Shown: positions 1 through 36,127 of the stretch, piece after piece
Numbering within the stretch: position 1 is the first letter of the stretch
Layout of the letters: each line of letters starts with the position of its first letter
Source: Halocaridina rubra
Taxonomy: Eukaryota > Arthropoda > Malacostraca > Decapoda > Atyidae
Length of the DNA: 64,000 nt
Assembly (NCBI GenBank): GCA_037179515.1
Contig: JAXCGZ010004123.1
Span: 16,204 to 80,203, forward strand
Direction: 5' to 3'
The notes under the pieces: generated by a model
Told to the model about the DNA's origin: nothing
The model's database searches: none
Seen by the model: the letters and a program-made list of their open reading frames with translations, nothing else
Made by a program: the position numbers and the translations under genes

Positions 1-567
1 CATTTTACGTATTTTAAGGGAGAATTAGCTTAGCATCACTTGATTAGAATGACCTCGGGAACAGGAGTTCAACATGCCATAAGAGATTGGTATGATGTCC
101 CTAGCTTAGTAAAGCTTATCCATTCTGGTATCAACTCTTACTATAGCTCTGTTACCCTACAAATATGCACACTACTGACAAACCTTTAATAATCATTATC
201 TTAGCTTTTTTCCACAAAGAGATTTCAGCAGCATAGACAGAATATTGCACCAGCTATTTGCCTCATCCTACAAAATTTCTGGGAGTAAGTGGAAGAACTT
301 GTGATAACTCGAATTAGATTTAGAAAATAAAATTTATTTGCAGAGGATTTTAATCAGTCACATCCTTTACAAGGGGGATCACTGTTAATGTGTTTATTAT
401 ATCTATCTATCTATGTCTGTCTATCAGTATATTGTATATAAAAAATAGAATGATAGATAAATGTCTTACTAAAACAGCATGTTCCGTGTATTTGTTATAA
501 CTACCATACTATTTACATACTTAATTGACTGCAAATTTTCATTATTTTGATCATTTTCTTTATTTAG
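1..567. other. Upstream intron of Tudor gene
   Basis: No open frame, RNA gene or clear repeat is visible. The sequence is AT-rich and ends in a good splice acceptor at 556-567, so it is read as intron. Confidence 0.5.
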
Positions 568-25965
<25,398 letters not shown>

Positions 25966-26520
25966 TGTTTACCTTCATTGATAAAATATATCAAAACCAC
26001 TTCGTGATTTCAAGTGGCCCTGATGTACTGGTAATATTTTGTTTTTTAGAATTGTCTTTAGTTTTAAGTTAGAAAAACATTGCTTTTCAATTTCTTTTGG
26101 TTTGCAAGGGAGTGCTTTTAATTTAGGATTTATCGTATAAAAGGAATTAAATACCTGTTTGGGCTTGTTGTAAGGTATATACTTTATTTTTTTATTTTAC
26201 CCCTTTAGTGAGAGAAATGCTTGATTGTATGTGCATTTGGAAAAACGGAGTATTTTTTTTTTTTTTTTGCTTTTAAATGAGGTATCACTACGTTTATGTG
26301 AATACTTTGTAAACCATAATGAAAGCTCTTCCAGTAGCATTATATGTATGAAGTGATTAATTCCTTTACAATTTTTCTTATTTAATTGCCAGTGTCAGAG
26401 TATAAAAACATAATCTTTGGAATCTGTATGACTAGTGGATTTTGCATTTTAAGTATTTAATCCTCAAGAGTGCAGTGTTGCCAGAATTCACCAGAACACT
26501 GCTTCAGCACCTCTGTTAGC
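25966..26520 (+). other. 3' flank / probable 3' UTR of Tudor gene
   Basis: AT-rich sequence after the TAA. No clean AATAAA was recognised close by, so the transcript end is unknown. A T-run is at 26250-26268. Confidence 0.4.
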
Positions 26521-26524
26521 CGTT

Positions 26525-26650
26525 TTTCTGTGTCGCTAGTAATTCCCATTCAAATGGTGGTGGACACAGGTTGGTGCTGGGGAATTAAGGCTGGATACCC
26601 ATCCTAGCACGATGGGCTTGAACACTGGTTTGTTACTTCCAGAGTCCAGC
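26525..26650 (-). repeat. tRNA-derived SINE, family 1
   Basis: attcccattcaaatggtggt, then ggttggtgctggggaattaa and cgatgggcttgaacactggt. The tRNA head at the right end is cut by the start of the LINE copy at about 26650. Confidence 0.72.
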
Positions 26651-26651
26651 A

Positions 26652-28386
26652 CTCCTATCTTCAAAAAGGGAAGGAGGGATACGGCTCTGAACTATAGACC
26701 AGTTTCCTTGACCAGCATAGTTTGCAAAGTTATGGAGAAACTACTAAGGAAACATATCTCTCTTCACTTGGAATCCTTCAACTTTTTGTCAGTGAGGCAA
26801 CATGGCTTCAGAGAAGGTAGATCAACAGTAACAAACTTATTGATGGATTTAGATGTTCATAAAGCTACAGGTCCCGATGACATATCCCCTCATGTGCTTA
26901 AAAAATGCGCAAACACAATATCAGTGGCACTAAGTATCATATTTAAGGAGTCACTGGAGTCGGGGGAGATTCCAAGATGCTGGAAACAAGCAAATGTGAT
27001 ACCTATCTTCAAAAAGGGAAGGAGGGATACGGCTCTGAACTATAGACCAGTTTCCTTGACCAGCATAGTTTGCAAAGTTATGGAGAAACTACTAAGGAAA
27101 CATACCTCTCTTCACTTGGAATCCTTCAACTTTTTGTCAGTGAGGCAACATGGCTTCAGAGAAGGTAGATCAACAGTAACAAACTTATTAGAATTTTATG
27201 ATGAGGTAAGCCAAATCTTACAGGAAAGAGAGGGCTGGGCAGATTGCATATTCCTAGACTTCCATAAAGCGTTTGACACTGTTCCACATGGGAGACTTAT
27301 TAGGAAGCTGCAATCAATGGCTAGAATAGGTGGAAATGTTTTGGAATGGATAAAAACTTACTTAGAAGGAAGGGAACAGAGGGTTAGAGTAAGACACTCG
27401 GTGTCTGAATGGAGAAGAGTTAGTAGTGGAGTTCCACAGGGTTCAGTTTTAGGGCCACTTTTGTTCCTTGTATATGTAAATGACCTACCAGAGTCTGTAA
27501 ATTCATTCATGAATATGTTTGCAGATGATGCAAAGATTGTGAAGAAAGTAAAAAACGAGAACAATGGTAGAGAACTTCAGGAGGATCTAAATAATTGCAT
27601 GAGTGGTCAGAAAAGTGGCTAATGAAATTCAATACTTCAAAATGTAAGGTAATGAGAATGGGTACAAGTGCAAGAAGGCCCAAGCTTGACTACTCGGTGG
27701 CTGGAGTACAACTTCAAGAGACAGAAAATGAGAGAGATCTAGGAGTAAACATACTGGCAGATTTGTCTCCAGAAATACATATAAATGGCATAGTAAGGGC
27801 AGCATATGCATTCTTATCAAATGTAAGGGTAGCCTTCAGGCACATGGGCAAGGAAATGTTCAGAAATATTTATGTAACCTATGTGAGGCCAAAACTCGAA
27901 TATGCAGCCCCCTTTTGGAATCCGCACTTGAAAAAGCACATAGCTAAGCTTGAAAAAGTTCAAAGACATGCCACGAAACTGGTGCCAGAAATACGCAATC
28001 TCAGTTATGATGAGAGGCTGAGGGAATTAGACTTACCATCACTCGAAGCTAGAAGAGTGAGGGGGGATATGGTGACAGTCTTTAAATTCCTTCATGGTTA
28101 TGATAGAGTGGATAGGGATCGATATTTTGATATGGCAGGCTCTAGAACTAGAGGTCATAGCTTGAAGCTTCGTAAGAAAACTTCTTCGCAGGATGTAAGG
28201 AAATACTTTTTCAGTGTAAGAGTAGTTGATAATTGGAATTGGCTAAGCGAGGAGGTAGTTAATGCTATCTCAATCCATAGTTTTAAAGACAGGTATGATA
28301 AGTATGACTAAGTATAAAATGGAACCGATGAGGAGACGGGAAGATACGAACTTTGGGCTCTTTCCCGTAAACACAATTAGGTAATC
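26652..28386 (+). mobile_element. CR1/L2-like LINE copy with internal duplication
   Basis: Reverse transcriptase and C-terminal part only. The segment IFKKGRRDTALNYRPVS to GRSTVTNLL occurs twice (about 26655-26841 and 27004-27190), and the second occurrence follows MDLDVHKATGPDD in normal order. A one-base deletion at about 27594 breaks the frame. The 3' tail gggctctttcccgtaaacac ends at 28386. Confidence 0.92.
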
Positions 28387-28389
28387 ACT

Positions 28390-28975
28390 CTAACCCTTGT
28401 GGTACCGCAGTTTCCAAACTAACAATGAAGAAAGTCAGATTAACAAATGGGAAGATTTAACAATATATGAATTTTAACATTAAGCCACGTGTTAAATTGT
28501 GAAGATTTTGTGGAGGCTGTGGGAGGAATGTGGGCATCAATGAGAAATGGGTGATTGTGGTGGTGGTGGCTTTTGGAGGATAAAACCATTAACTACAGCA
28601 AAATATTTTTAGAGAAATTTTGGAGCTGTGGCGGTCACTCACTTATGTTGTTTTTGTCATTTTATATCGCTATTAAACAGTATCCTTCCCATTTATATTA
28701 ACTAGTTAGTTAGTTTGATACACGAAAAAATTGAATAATAAAAGAAAAAAAAATTACCAAATATCCACCTGTCAACAGTACTGAGTTAAGTTGCCAAGTA
28801 GTACAGCAGTCCTATTTTCTTCATTTTTTTTTTTTGCTTTTCTTTTAGCTTTCTCGTTTGCTATTTTGTTATTTTGTATATATATTGAGTTAAATGTAAA
28901 GTCTAAATCCCGTGATAACATATCTTGGTTAGCAAGTCAGTTTATCAGTTAGGAAGAATATATAACAGAAACAGG
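28390..28975. other. Spacer between LINE copies
   Basis: AT-rich with G-rich stretch 28500-28580 (tgggtgattgtggtggtggt) and a T-run near 28826. No coding signal seen. Confidence 0.4.
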
Positions 28976-29242
28976 TGGGTGCCACCTCGAACACAAATTC
29001 GAATTTTCCTTCAGGTTTGACTTTTGTTTTTGTTTTTCTTTTTATACTTAAATTACCATGGTCAAGTTTTTAAGTTAAGATGTGTGTTACCAGAAAGGAG
29101 GCAAACTGAGTCACGAAATAGCACTTATATGGAGATATAAAAATTCTGTGTGAAGGTAAATTAGAAGTTTTTCTCTTTTTTTTTTTTTTTTTTTTCTCTT
29201 TCTCGTCTTCTTTCTATATTCTGTGAGAGGGAGAACATAAAA

Positions 29243-30322
29243 ATGAAGCCATCTCTGTCCCAAACCTCTCCCACCCATGGGTCGGGAGAAGGGGTAGTCA
29301 TCAGAGGACTTAAACAGAGAATCAAGAAGTTAGAGGAAATGGTTACAAGCCTTGATGATAAAATTCGGAATATGGATGGAGAAATGAAAGAGAATGAAAC
29401 ACTCAGAGAACAAATAAGATCTTTGGAGGAAGCAAATAAAGCACAAGGGCAGGAGAGAAAGGAACTAGAAAAAAGAATAAAGAAGCTGGAAGGGGAAAAG
29501 AGTCAACTAGAATCTAGAATTTCTAATCAAGAAGATAAAAACAAACAGCTAAATGACAACCTAAAGGAATTAGATGTTAGTTCACTGCTATCTTCTGAGA
29601 GAGACGAGATTGCTGCTTGGAATGTTCAGATTAAGGAAAACATTGAACAGTTCAGAAAAGAGTTCCAGGAGCTGAATATGGAAAATGATGCCATGAAAAC
29701 GTCCTTTGCTGATGCACTAAAGGGGAATGTGGCAGTAAAAGAGGCTGTAAAGGTGGTGGCACTGGAAAACATACAAACAGTTGATTATAAAGAGACAGTA
29801 ATCGAAAAAATGAAAGACGTTGTGATGGAAAGGGCAAACCCACTCATCAGACAGGCACTTGATAAGGAGAAGACAGTGGTAATCTCAGGCATAAGTGAAT
29901 CCCAGGAGCCAACATGGCAGGGGAGACTTGAAGAAAATAAAGCTAGGGTTGTAGACCTGATAAGAAAGCTTGGAGTAGTATGTGGTCCTGAGGATATTGT
30001 AAACATACACCAACTAGGTAAATATTCCAGGGAAGGAAAGCCGAGACCAACAAAAGTAACCTTTGAGAGAGGGGAGACATGTAGGGAAATATTGTTGAGA
30101 AAAAAAAGTCTAAAAGACCTTCAAGAATGCAAAGAAGTGTTCATTAGACGATACAGAACACAGGAAGAGATGGGAAAGATCAAAAACTTGTTGCAAGAGG
30201 CAAGAAGGTTAAATGATGAAAGAAATGAGGAAGAGAAAAAAATTTTTCGTTACGGAATACTTCCAGACAAAGGGGAGATAAAGAAGATAATGACAGAAGA
30301 TCAGGGGATGGGGCCTCATTAA
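29243..30322 (+). CDS. LINE ORF1: coiled-coil nucleic-acid-binding protein
   Basis: 359 residues from ATG at 29243. About residues 18-110 are heptad-rich (IKKLEEMVTSLDDKI, LEKRIKKLEGEKSQLESRI), predicting a long coiled coil for trimer formation. About residues 205-340 hold an RRM/CTD-like region (TVVISGISESQEP, IVNIHQLGKYSREGKPRPTK, CREILLRKKSLKDL) typical of ORF1 chaperones in CR1/L2 and L1 groups. The role is binding LINE RNA in the retrotransposition particle (family knowledge). No stop or frameshift is present. The ORF overlaps ORF2 by 94 nt. Confidence 0.85.
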   Translation: MKPSLSQTSPTHGSGEGVVIRGLKQRIKKLEEMVTSLDDKIRNMDGEMKENETLREQIRSLEEANKAQGQERKELEKRIKKLEGEKSQLESRISNQEDKNKQLNDNLKELDVSSLLSSERDEIAAWNVQIKENIEQFRKEFQELNMENDAMKTSFADALKGNVAVKEAVKVVALENIQTVDYKETVIEKMKDVVMERANPLIRQALDKEKTVVISGISESQEPTWQGRLEENKARVVDLIRKLGVVCGPEDIVNIHQLGKYSREGKPRPTKVTFERGETCREILLRKKSLKDLQECKEVFIRRYRTQEEMGKIKNLLQEARRLNDERNEEEKKIFRYGILPDKGEIKKIMTEDQGMGPH

Positions 30323-33147
30323 GACTGTTATACACAAATGCTGATGGATTAGCTGGTAAGGCAGTAGAATTAAAAGATAGGATTCACAACAGTAAGGCAG
30401 ATATAGTAGCAATTACAGAGACTAAGTTGAGTGAGGACATAAACAGTGTCACAGTTTTTCCTAAGGGCTTCAGAATACTAAGGGTCGAAAGATCTGAGAG
30501 GACTGGTGGAGGGATAGCACTGCTCATAAGTGAGAGGATTCAAGCTGAAGAGATAAACTTGGCTATAGAAAGTGAGTTCAGGGAATTTCTTGTTGCTCGC
30601 ATAAATACTGGGTCAGAGAGCATTATAATAACTGTTGTATACAACCCACCAAGGAACCAAAATAGGCTTGAAATTTATGAGGAAAGTCATATAGGTACGA
30701 TTGAAGTCATAAACTCAGTTGTTAACATGGCGCGGGAGAAAAAATGTAGGATTTTGATTATGGGAGACTTTAATCATAAAGAGATAGATTGGATAAATCT
30801 TGACCCACACAGTGGTGAGGACTCCTTTGGGGCAAGATTCCTAGATTGCGTACAAGGGAATTTCCTACACCAACATGTAATGGAACCAACAAGAGCCAGG
30901 GGTGGGGATGAGCCATCACTACTTGATCTGGTGTTCACAGATAATGTGTTGGATATTGAAAATATTGAGTATGAACCACCAATTGGAAAGAGTGACCACT
31001 GTGTGTTGTTGATGGAGTATATCATTGAAGACATTCTTCCTGAGAGTAGAGGCACTGAGGACATGAGGAGGAACTATCAGAAAGGAGATTACATCAAAAT
31101 GAATGAGCTTTTTGCAGTTATTGACTGGAGAACCTTATTTTACAACAAATCTGTACAAGAAATGTATGACATCTTTTGTGAGAAATATGGGAAGATAGTA
31201 GATTGCTGCATACCTGTCACCAAAGTAGGTGTAATTCATGCCAGAGAGAAATGGTTCGATAATGGGTGTAAAAGAGCTAAGGAGTGGAGAGACAAATGCT
31301 GGAAAAGGTATAGGAAGAGAAAAAACATAAATGCCTGGCAAACCTACAAAAGAGCAAGAAATGACTACCTAAGTAAAAGGAGAGAGGCAGAGAAAGATTA
31401 TGAGAGGGACATCACCAGGAAGGCTAAAGAAAATCCCAAGCTTTTCCACAGCTTTATCAGAGGAAAACTGAAGGTAAAAGAACAGGTTTTAAGGCTAAAG
31501 AGAGCGGATGGAAGCATCACTGAGACGGACGAAGAGATCTGCAAAGAATTGAACAAGGAGTTTCAGTCAGTATTTACAGTAGAAAATACCCCACCCCCTC
31601 AGATTGCAGTGATAGAAGCTCAAGGGCCGGTATTAGAGAACATCAACCTTACAGCCACAGAGGTATGCAAGGCGCTGATGGATTTAGATGTTCATAAAGC
31701 TACAGGTCCTGATGACATATCCCCTCATGTGCTTAAAAAATGCGCAAACACAATATCAGTGGCACTAAGTATCATATTTAAGGAGTCATTGGAGTCGGGG
31801 GAGATTCCAAGATGCTGGAAACAAGCAAATGTGATACCTATCTTCAAAAAGGGAAGGAGGGATACGGCTCTGAACTATAGACCAGTTTCCTTGACCAGCA
31901 TAGTTTGCAAACTTATGGAGAAACTACTAAGGAAACATATCTCTCTTCACTTGGAATCCTTCAACTTTTTGTCAGTGAGGCAACATGGCTTCAGAGAAGG
32001 AAGATCAACAGTAACAAACTTATTAGAATTTTATGATGAGGTAAGCCAAATCTTACAGGAAAGAGAGGGTTGGGCAGATTGCATATTCCTAGACTTCCAG
32101 AAAGCGTTTGACACTGTTCCACATGGGAGACTTATTAGGAAGCTGCAATCAATGGCTAGAATAGGTGGAAATGTCTTGGAATGGATAAAAACTTACTTAG
32201 AAGGAAGGGAACAGAGGGTTAGAGTAAGACACTCAGTGTCTGAATGGAGAAGAGTTAGTAGTGGAGTTCCACAGGGTTCAGTTTTAGGGCCACTTTTGTT
32301 CCTTGTATATGTAAATGACCTACCAGAGTCTGTAAATTCATTCATGAATATGTTTGCAGATGATGCAAAGATTGTGAAGAAAGTAAAAAACGAGAACAAT
32401 GGTAGAGAACTTCAGGAGGATCTAAATAATCTGCATGAGTGGTCAGAAAAGTGGCTAATGAAATTCAATACCTCAAAATGTAAGGTAATGAGAATGGGTA
32501 CAAGTGCAAGAAGGCCCAAGCTTGACTACTCGGTGGCTGGAGTACAGCTTCAGGAGACAGAAAATGAGAGAGATCTAGGAGTAAACATATTGGCAGATTT
32601 GTCTCCAGAAATACATATAAATGGCGTAGTAAGGGCAGCATATGCATTCTTATCAAATGTAAGGGTAGCCTTCAGGCACATGGACAAGGAAATGTTCAGA
32701 AATATTTATGTAACCTATGTGAGGCCAAAACTCGAATATGCAGCCCCCTTTTGGAATCCGCACTTGAAAAAGCACATAGCTAAGCTTGAAAAAGTTCAAA
32801 GACATGCCACGAAACTGGTGCCAGAAATACGCAATCTCGGTTATGATGAGAGGCTGAGGGAATTAGACTTGCCATCACTCGAAGCTAGAAGAGTAAGGGG
32901 GGATATGGTGACAGTCTTTAAATTCCTTCATGGTTATGATAGAGTGGATAGGGATCGATATTTCGATATGGCTGGCTCTAGAACTAGAGGTCATAGTTTG
33001 AAGCTTCGGAAGAAAACTTGTTTGCAGGATGTAAGGAAATACTTTTTCAGTGTAAGAGTAGTTGATAATTGGAATTCGCTAAGCGAGGAGGTAGTTAATG
33101 CTACCTCAATCCATAGTTTTAAGGACAGGTATGATAAGTATCACTAA
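30229..33147 (+). CDS. LINE ORF2: endonuclease-reverse transcriptase
   Basis: The frame is open from 30229 to 33147 and lies -1 to ORF1. It has no ATG before the middle of the endonuclease (first in-frame ATG at VNMAREKK, about 30727). Endonuclease motifs: LLYTNADGLAGK (about 30325), IVAITETKLS, ILIMGDFNHKEIDW, then GKSDHCVLL. The linker is rich in Lys and Arg. The reverse transcriptase has GPDDISPHVLK, IFKKGRRDTALNYRPVSL, CIFLDFQKAFDTVPH, SSGVPQGSVLGPLLFLVYVN and [10 protein letters not shown]. The C-terminal conserved part is GDMVTVFKFLHG to [12 protein letters not shown]. All catalytic motifs are present with no interruption. Confidence 0.9.
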   Translation, partial: GREKNFSLRNTSRQRGDKEDNDRRSGDGASLRLLYTNADGLAGKAVELKDRIHNSKADIVAITETKLSEDINSVTVFPKGFRILRVERSERTGGGIALLISERIQAEEINLAIESEFREFLVARINTGSESIIITVVYNPPRNQNRLEIYEESHIGTIEVINSVVNMAREKKCRILIMGDFNHKEIDWINLDPHSGEDSFGARFLDCVQGNFLHQHVMEPTRARGGDEPSLLDLVFTDNVLDIENIEYEPPIGKSDHCVLLMEYIIEDILPESRGTEDMRRNYQKGDYIKMNELFAVIDWRTLFYNKSVQEMYDIFCEKYGKIVDCCIPVTKVGVIHAREKWFDNGCKRAKEWRDKCWKRYRKRKNINAWQTYKRARNDYLSKRREAEKDYERDITRKAKENPKLFHSFIRGKLKVKEQVLRLKRADGSITETDEEICKELNKEFQSVFTVENTPPPQIAVIEAQGPVLENINLTATEVCKALMDLDVHKATGPDDISPHVLKKCANTISVALSIIFKESLESGEIPRCWKQANVIPIFKKGRRDTALNYRPVSLTSIVCKLMEKLLRKHISLHLESFNFLSVRQHGFREGRSTVTNLLEFYDEVSQILQEREGWADCIFLDFQKAFDTVPHGRLIRKLQSMARIGGNVLEWIKTYLEGREQRVRVRHSVSEWRRVSSGVPQGSVLGPLLFLVYVNDLPESVNSFMNMFADDAKIVKKVKNENNGRELQEDLNNLHEWSEKWLMKFNTSKCKVMRMGTSARRPKLDYSVAGVQLQETENERDLGVNILADLSPEIHINGVVRAAYAFLSNVRVAFRHMDKEMFRNIYVTYVRPKLEYAAPFWNPHLKKHIAKLEKVQRHATKLVPEIRNLGYDERLRELDLPSLEARRVRGDMVTVFKFLHGYDRVDRDRYFDMAGSRTRGHSLKLRKKTCLQDVRKYFFSVRVVDNWNSLSEEVVNATSIHSFKDRYDKYH

Positions 33148-33235
33148 GTCTAAAAATGGAACCGATCAGGAGACGGGAAGATACGAGCTTTGGGCTCTTT
33201 CCCGTAAACACAATTAGGTAATCACAATTAGGTAA

Positions 33236-33335
33236 TCACAGACAGAATGGAGCTGGGTATTTAAGGCTGGATGACCTTCCTAATGCCCTGCATTGGGCTT
33301 GAACACTGTTTTGTCACTTACTGTGCCTCCTTACT
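33236..33335 (-). repeat. tRNA-derived SINE, family 1 (partial)
   Basis: agaatggagctgggtattta, ggctggatgaccttcctaat and attgggcttgaacactgttt. The LINE 3' end at 33235 lies directly at its left edge. Confidence 0.65.
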
Positions 33336-33613
33336 CGACCTGTTATTTTAGAAAGCTGTAAATTACACAGATAAGAGCTTTTACTTTCTTAATCACATGA
33401 CCATTACTGAATTCCATGATGGAATTGTTAAAACAAGGAATAAACATTAAAGATTAATGTTAAAAATCCATAATTATATTTTAAAACTTTTCATTTCACT
33501 TCTCTCCAGCATTAATCTGCTTTTCATAATTTTCATTAAGTTTTCAAGACTAATTATGCAATTTATTTATCTAAAGTTTGCTACTTCACCTTGATAAATT
33601 TAGTATAGTTTAC

Positions 33614-33615
<2 letters not shown>

Positions 33616-33662
<47 letters not shown>
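33616..33662. repeat. Poly(A) run
   Basis: About 46 consecutive A, followed by an AAGA-rich stretch. It lies between two LINE copies and is not the tail of either, because both end in aattaggtaat units. Confidence 0.97.
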
Positions 33663-33667
<5 letters not shown>

Positions 33668-33722
33668 AGAAGAAAATAATTAGGCTATCAGCTAATTTTG
33701 TTGTTCTTTCTATCATTAACAG

Positions 33723-35300
33723 TACTTACCTAATTGTGTTTACGGGAAAGAGCCCAAAGCTCGTATCTTCCCGTCTTCTCATCGGTTCCATTTTATACTT
33801 AGTCATACTTATCATACCTGTCCTTAAAACTATGGATTGAGATAGCATTAACTACCTCCTCGCTTAGCCAATTCCAATTATCAACTACTCTTACACTGAA
33901 AAAGTATTTCCTTACATCCTGCAAAGAAGTTTTCTTACCAAGCTTCAAGCTATGACCTCTAGTTCTAGAGCCAGCCATATCAAAATATCGATCCCTATCC
34001 ACTCAATCATAACCATGTAGGAATTTAAAAACTGTCACCATATCCCCCCCTCAATCTTCTAGCTTCAAGTGATGGTAAGTCTAATTCCCTCAGCCTCTCA
34101 TCATAACTGAGATTGCGTATTTCTGGCACCAGTTTCGTGGCATGTCTTTGAACTTTTTCAAGCTTAGCTATATGCTTTTTCAAGTGTGGATTCCAAAAGG
34201 GGGCTGCATATTCGAGTTTTGGCCTCACGTATGTTACATAAATATTTCTGAACATTTCCTTGTCCATGTGCCTGAAGGCTAACCTTACATTTGATAAGAA
34301 CGCATATGCTGCCCTTACTATGCCATTTATATGTATTTCTGGAGACAAATCTGCCAGTATGTTTACTCCTAGATCTCTCTCATTTTCTGTCTCTTGAAGT
34401 TGTACTCCAGCCACCGAGTAATCAAGCTTGGACCTTCTTGCACTTGTACCCATTCTCATTACCTTACAGTTTGAAGTACTGAATTTCATTAGCCACTTTT
34501 CTGACCACTCATGCAGATTATTTAAATCCTCCTGAAGTTCTCTACCATTGTTCTCGTTTTTTACTTTCTTCACAATCTTTGCATCATCTGCAAACATATT
34601 CATGAATGAATTTACAGACTCTGGTAGGTCATTTACATATACAAGGAACAAAAGTGGCCCTAAAACTGAACCCTGTGGAACTCCACTACTAACTCTTCTC
34701 CATTCAGACACTGAGTGTCTTACTTTAACCCTCTGTTCCCTTCCTTCTAAGTAAGTTTTTATCCATTCCAAAACATTTCCACCTATTCTAGCCATTGCTT
34801 GCAGCTTCCTAATAAGTCTCCCATGTGGAACAGAGTCAAACGCTTTCTGGAAGTCTAGGAATATGCAATCTGCCCAGCCCTCTCTTTCCTGTAAGATTCG
34901 GCTTACCTCATCATAAAATTCTAATAAGTTTTTTACTGTTGATCTACCTTCTCTGAAGCCATGTTGCCTCACTGACAAAAAGTTGAAGGATTCCAAGTGA
35001 AGAGGGATATGTTTCCTTAGTAGTTTCTCCATAACTTTGCAAACTATGTTTTTCAAGGAAACTGGTCTATAGTTCAGAGCCGTATCCCTCCTTCCCTTTT
35101 TGAAGATAGGTATCACATTTGCTTGTTTCCATCATCTTGGAATCTCCCCTGAATCCAGTGACTTTTTAAATATGATGCTTAGTGCCACTGATATTGAGTT
35201 TGCTTATTTTTTAAGCACATGAGGGGATATGTCATCAGGACCTGTAGCTTTATGAACATCTAAATCCATCTGCACTTTGCATACCTCTGTGGCCATAGGT
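33723..35300 (-). mobile_element. CR1/L2-like LINE, 5'-truncated copy on - strand
   Basis: The 3' tail (acctaattgtgtttacggga as seen on +) is at 33723. The reverse transcriptase and C-terminal part are at 35270-33799. The main open frame 35116-34025 includes FLDFQKAFDSVPH, SSGVPQGSVLG and FADDAKIV. A frameshift near 34025 separates it from the last piece (34002-33799). The 5' end breaks off near 35300 before the endonuclease. It is tail-to-tail with the intact copy. Confidence 0.92.
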
Positions 35301-35880
35301 CCATAAGTATAGTTTATTTAAGTAAAAAAAGCTCTTTTCCTCTCTGTGTTGGTAGGAAAACGGAGTAACTTAGCAATGCACTGAATAAGACAAGGCACTT
35401 TTTCAAACCTCTTGAGTGATATTCAGCGCATATCACTTCCAAAGTACTGTACTGTATTTATTATTAGTATAGACACGATACTTATCTATTGAAATATTCA
35501 CGCTTCTATAACATTTTAGATATATAAAAACCGCTACAAATCCTTTTTAGTTTTTTAAATATATAAAGTGCAAAGATATTGTGAGTATTGACACCCACAG
35601 GTACACTTCCTATCCTTATAATTCTGCTAGGGAACTTTTTATACCTGTAAAAGATAAATACAAATCCTATTTAGTGCATAGATATATTAAATATACAAAA
35701 TGCAAGGCTCATTTGCCATAACTGATTCCACAGACAGGCTGAAAAGCCTACCTGGAAAGGGAAGTAAGTACATGTATATATTAAAAGTGCGATGATAATG
35801 TAAGGATCAGTACTCACACATTCACCTCCTATCCAGCTATTTCTTCGAGGGATATGGTGCAAGGCAGGGTTACAGCATTC
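35301..35880. other. Unrecognised spacer
   Basis: AT-rich. The phrase acaaatcctttttag/acaaatcctatttag with tatataaa-gtgcaa recurs at about 35535, 35650 and 35770, a weak tandem repeat of about 110-120 bp. No coding signal. Confidence 0.4.
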
Positions 35881-35884
35881 TGTC

Positions 35885-36065
35885 ATATTTATGTCTAGCG
35901 GAGGGGGCTGCGGTAGCTCAGGGATTGAAGTGCTTGTGTCGGAAAGTGACAAAGTCATGTTTAATCTCACTATGGCATGTTAGGAAAGATATCCTGCCTT
36001 AATTCCTCAACTGCAACCTGTCTGTGTCCACACATTCAAATAGAGATTAATAGTGACACAAAACC
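35885..36065 (+). repeat. tRNA-derived SINE, family 1, complete
   Basis: The best-preserved + orientation copy. Head gctgcggtagctcagggatt (A-box-like), B-box region gtcatgtttaatctcac, body gcatgttaggaaagatatcc, and end caaatagagattaatagtga. Confidence 0.78.
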
Positions 36066-36127
36066 TCAAACATTTAGAAATTCCTTTTCACACTATAGTA
36101 ATTGGCTCCATTGTCGGTGGCTACAAG

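Larger units (their letters stand above)
28980..33235 (+). mobile_element. Full-length CR1/L2-like LINE with both ORFs intact
   Basis: The 5' untranslated part is about 28980-29242, with a T-run at 29170-29194. ORF1 is 29243-30322, and ORF2 is open from 30229 and ends at 33147. The 3' end is a short stem (cgggaagatacgagctttgg, ctctttcccg) and two units of acaattaggtaatcac. Other copies in the window are 5'-truncated at different points but share this 3' end, as expected for target-primed reverse transcription. The 5' boundary is approximate. Confidence 0.9.
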
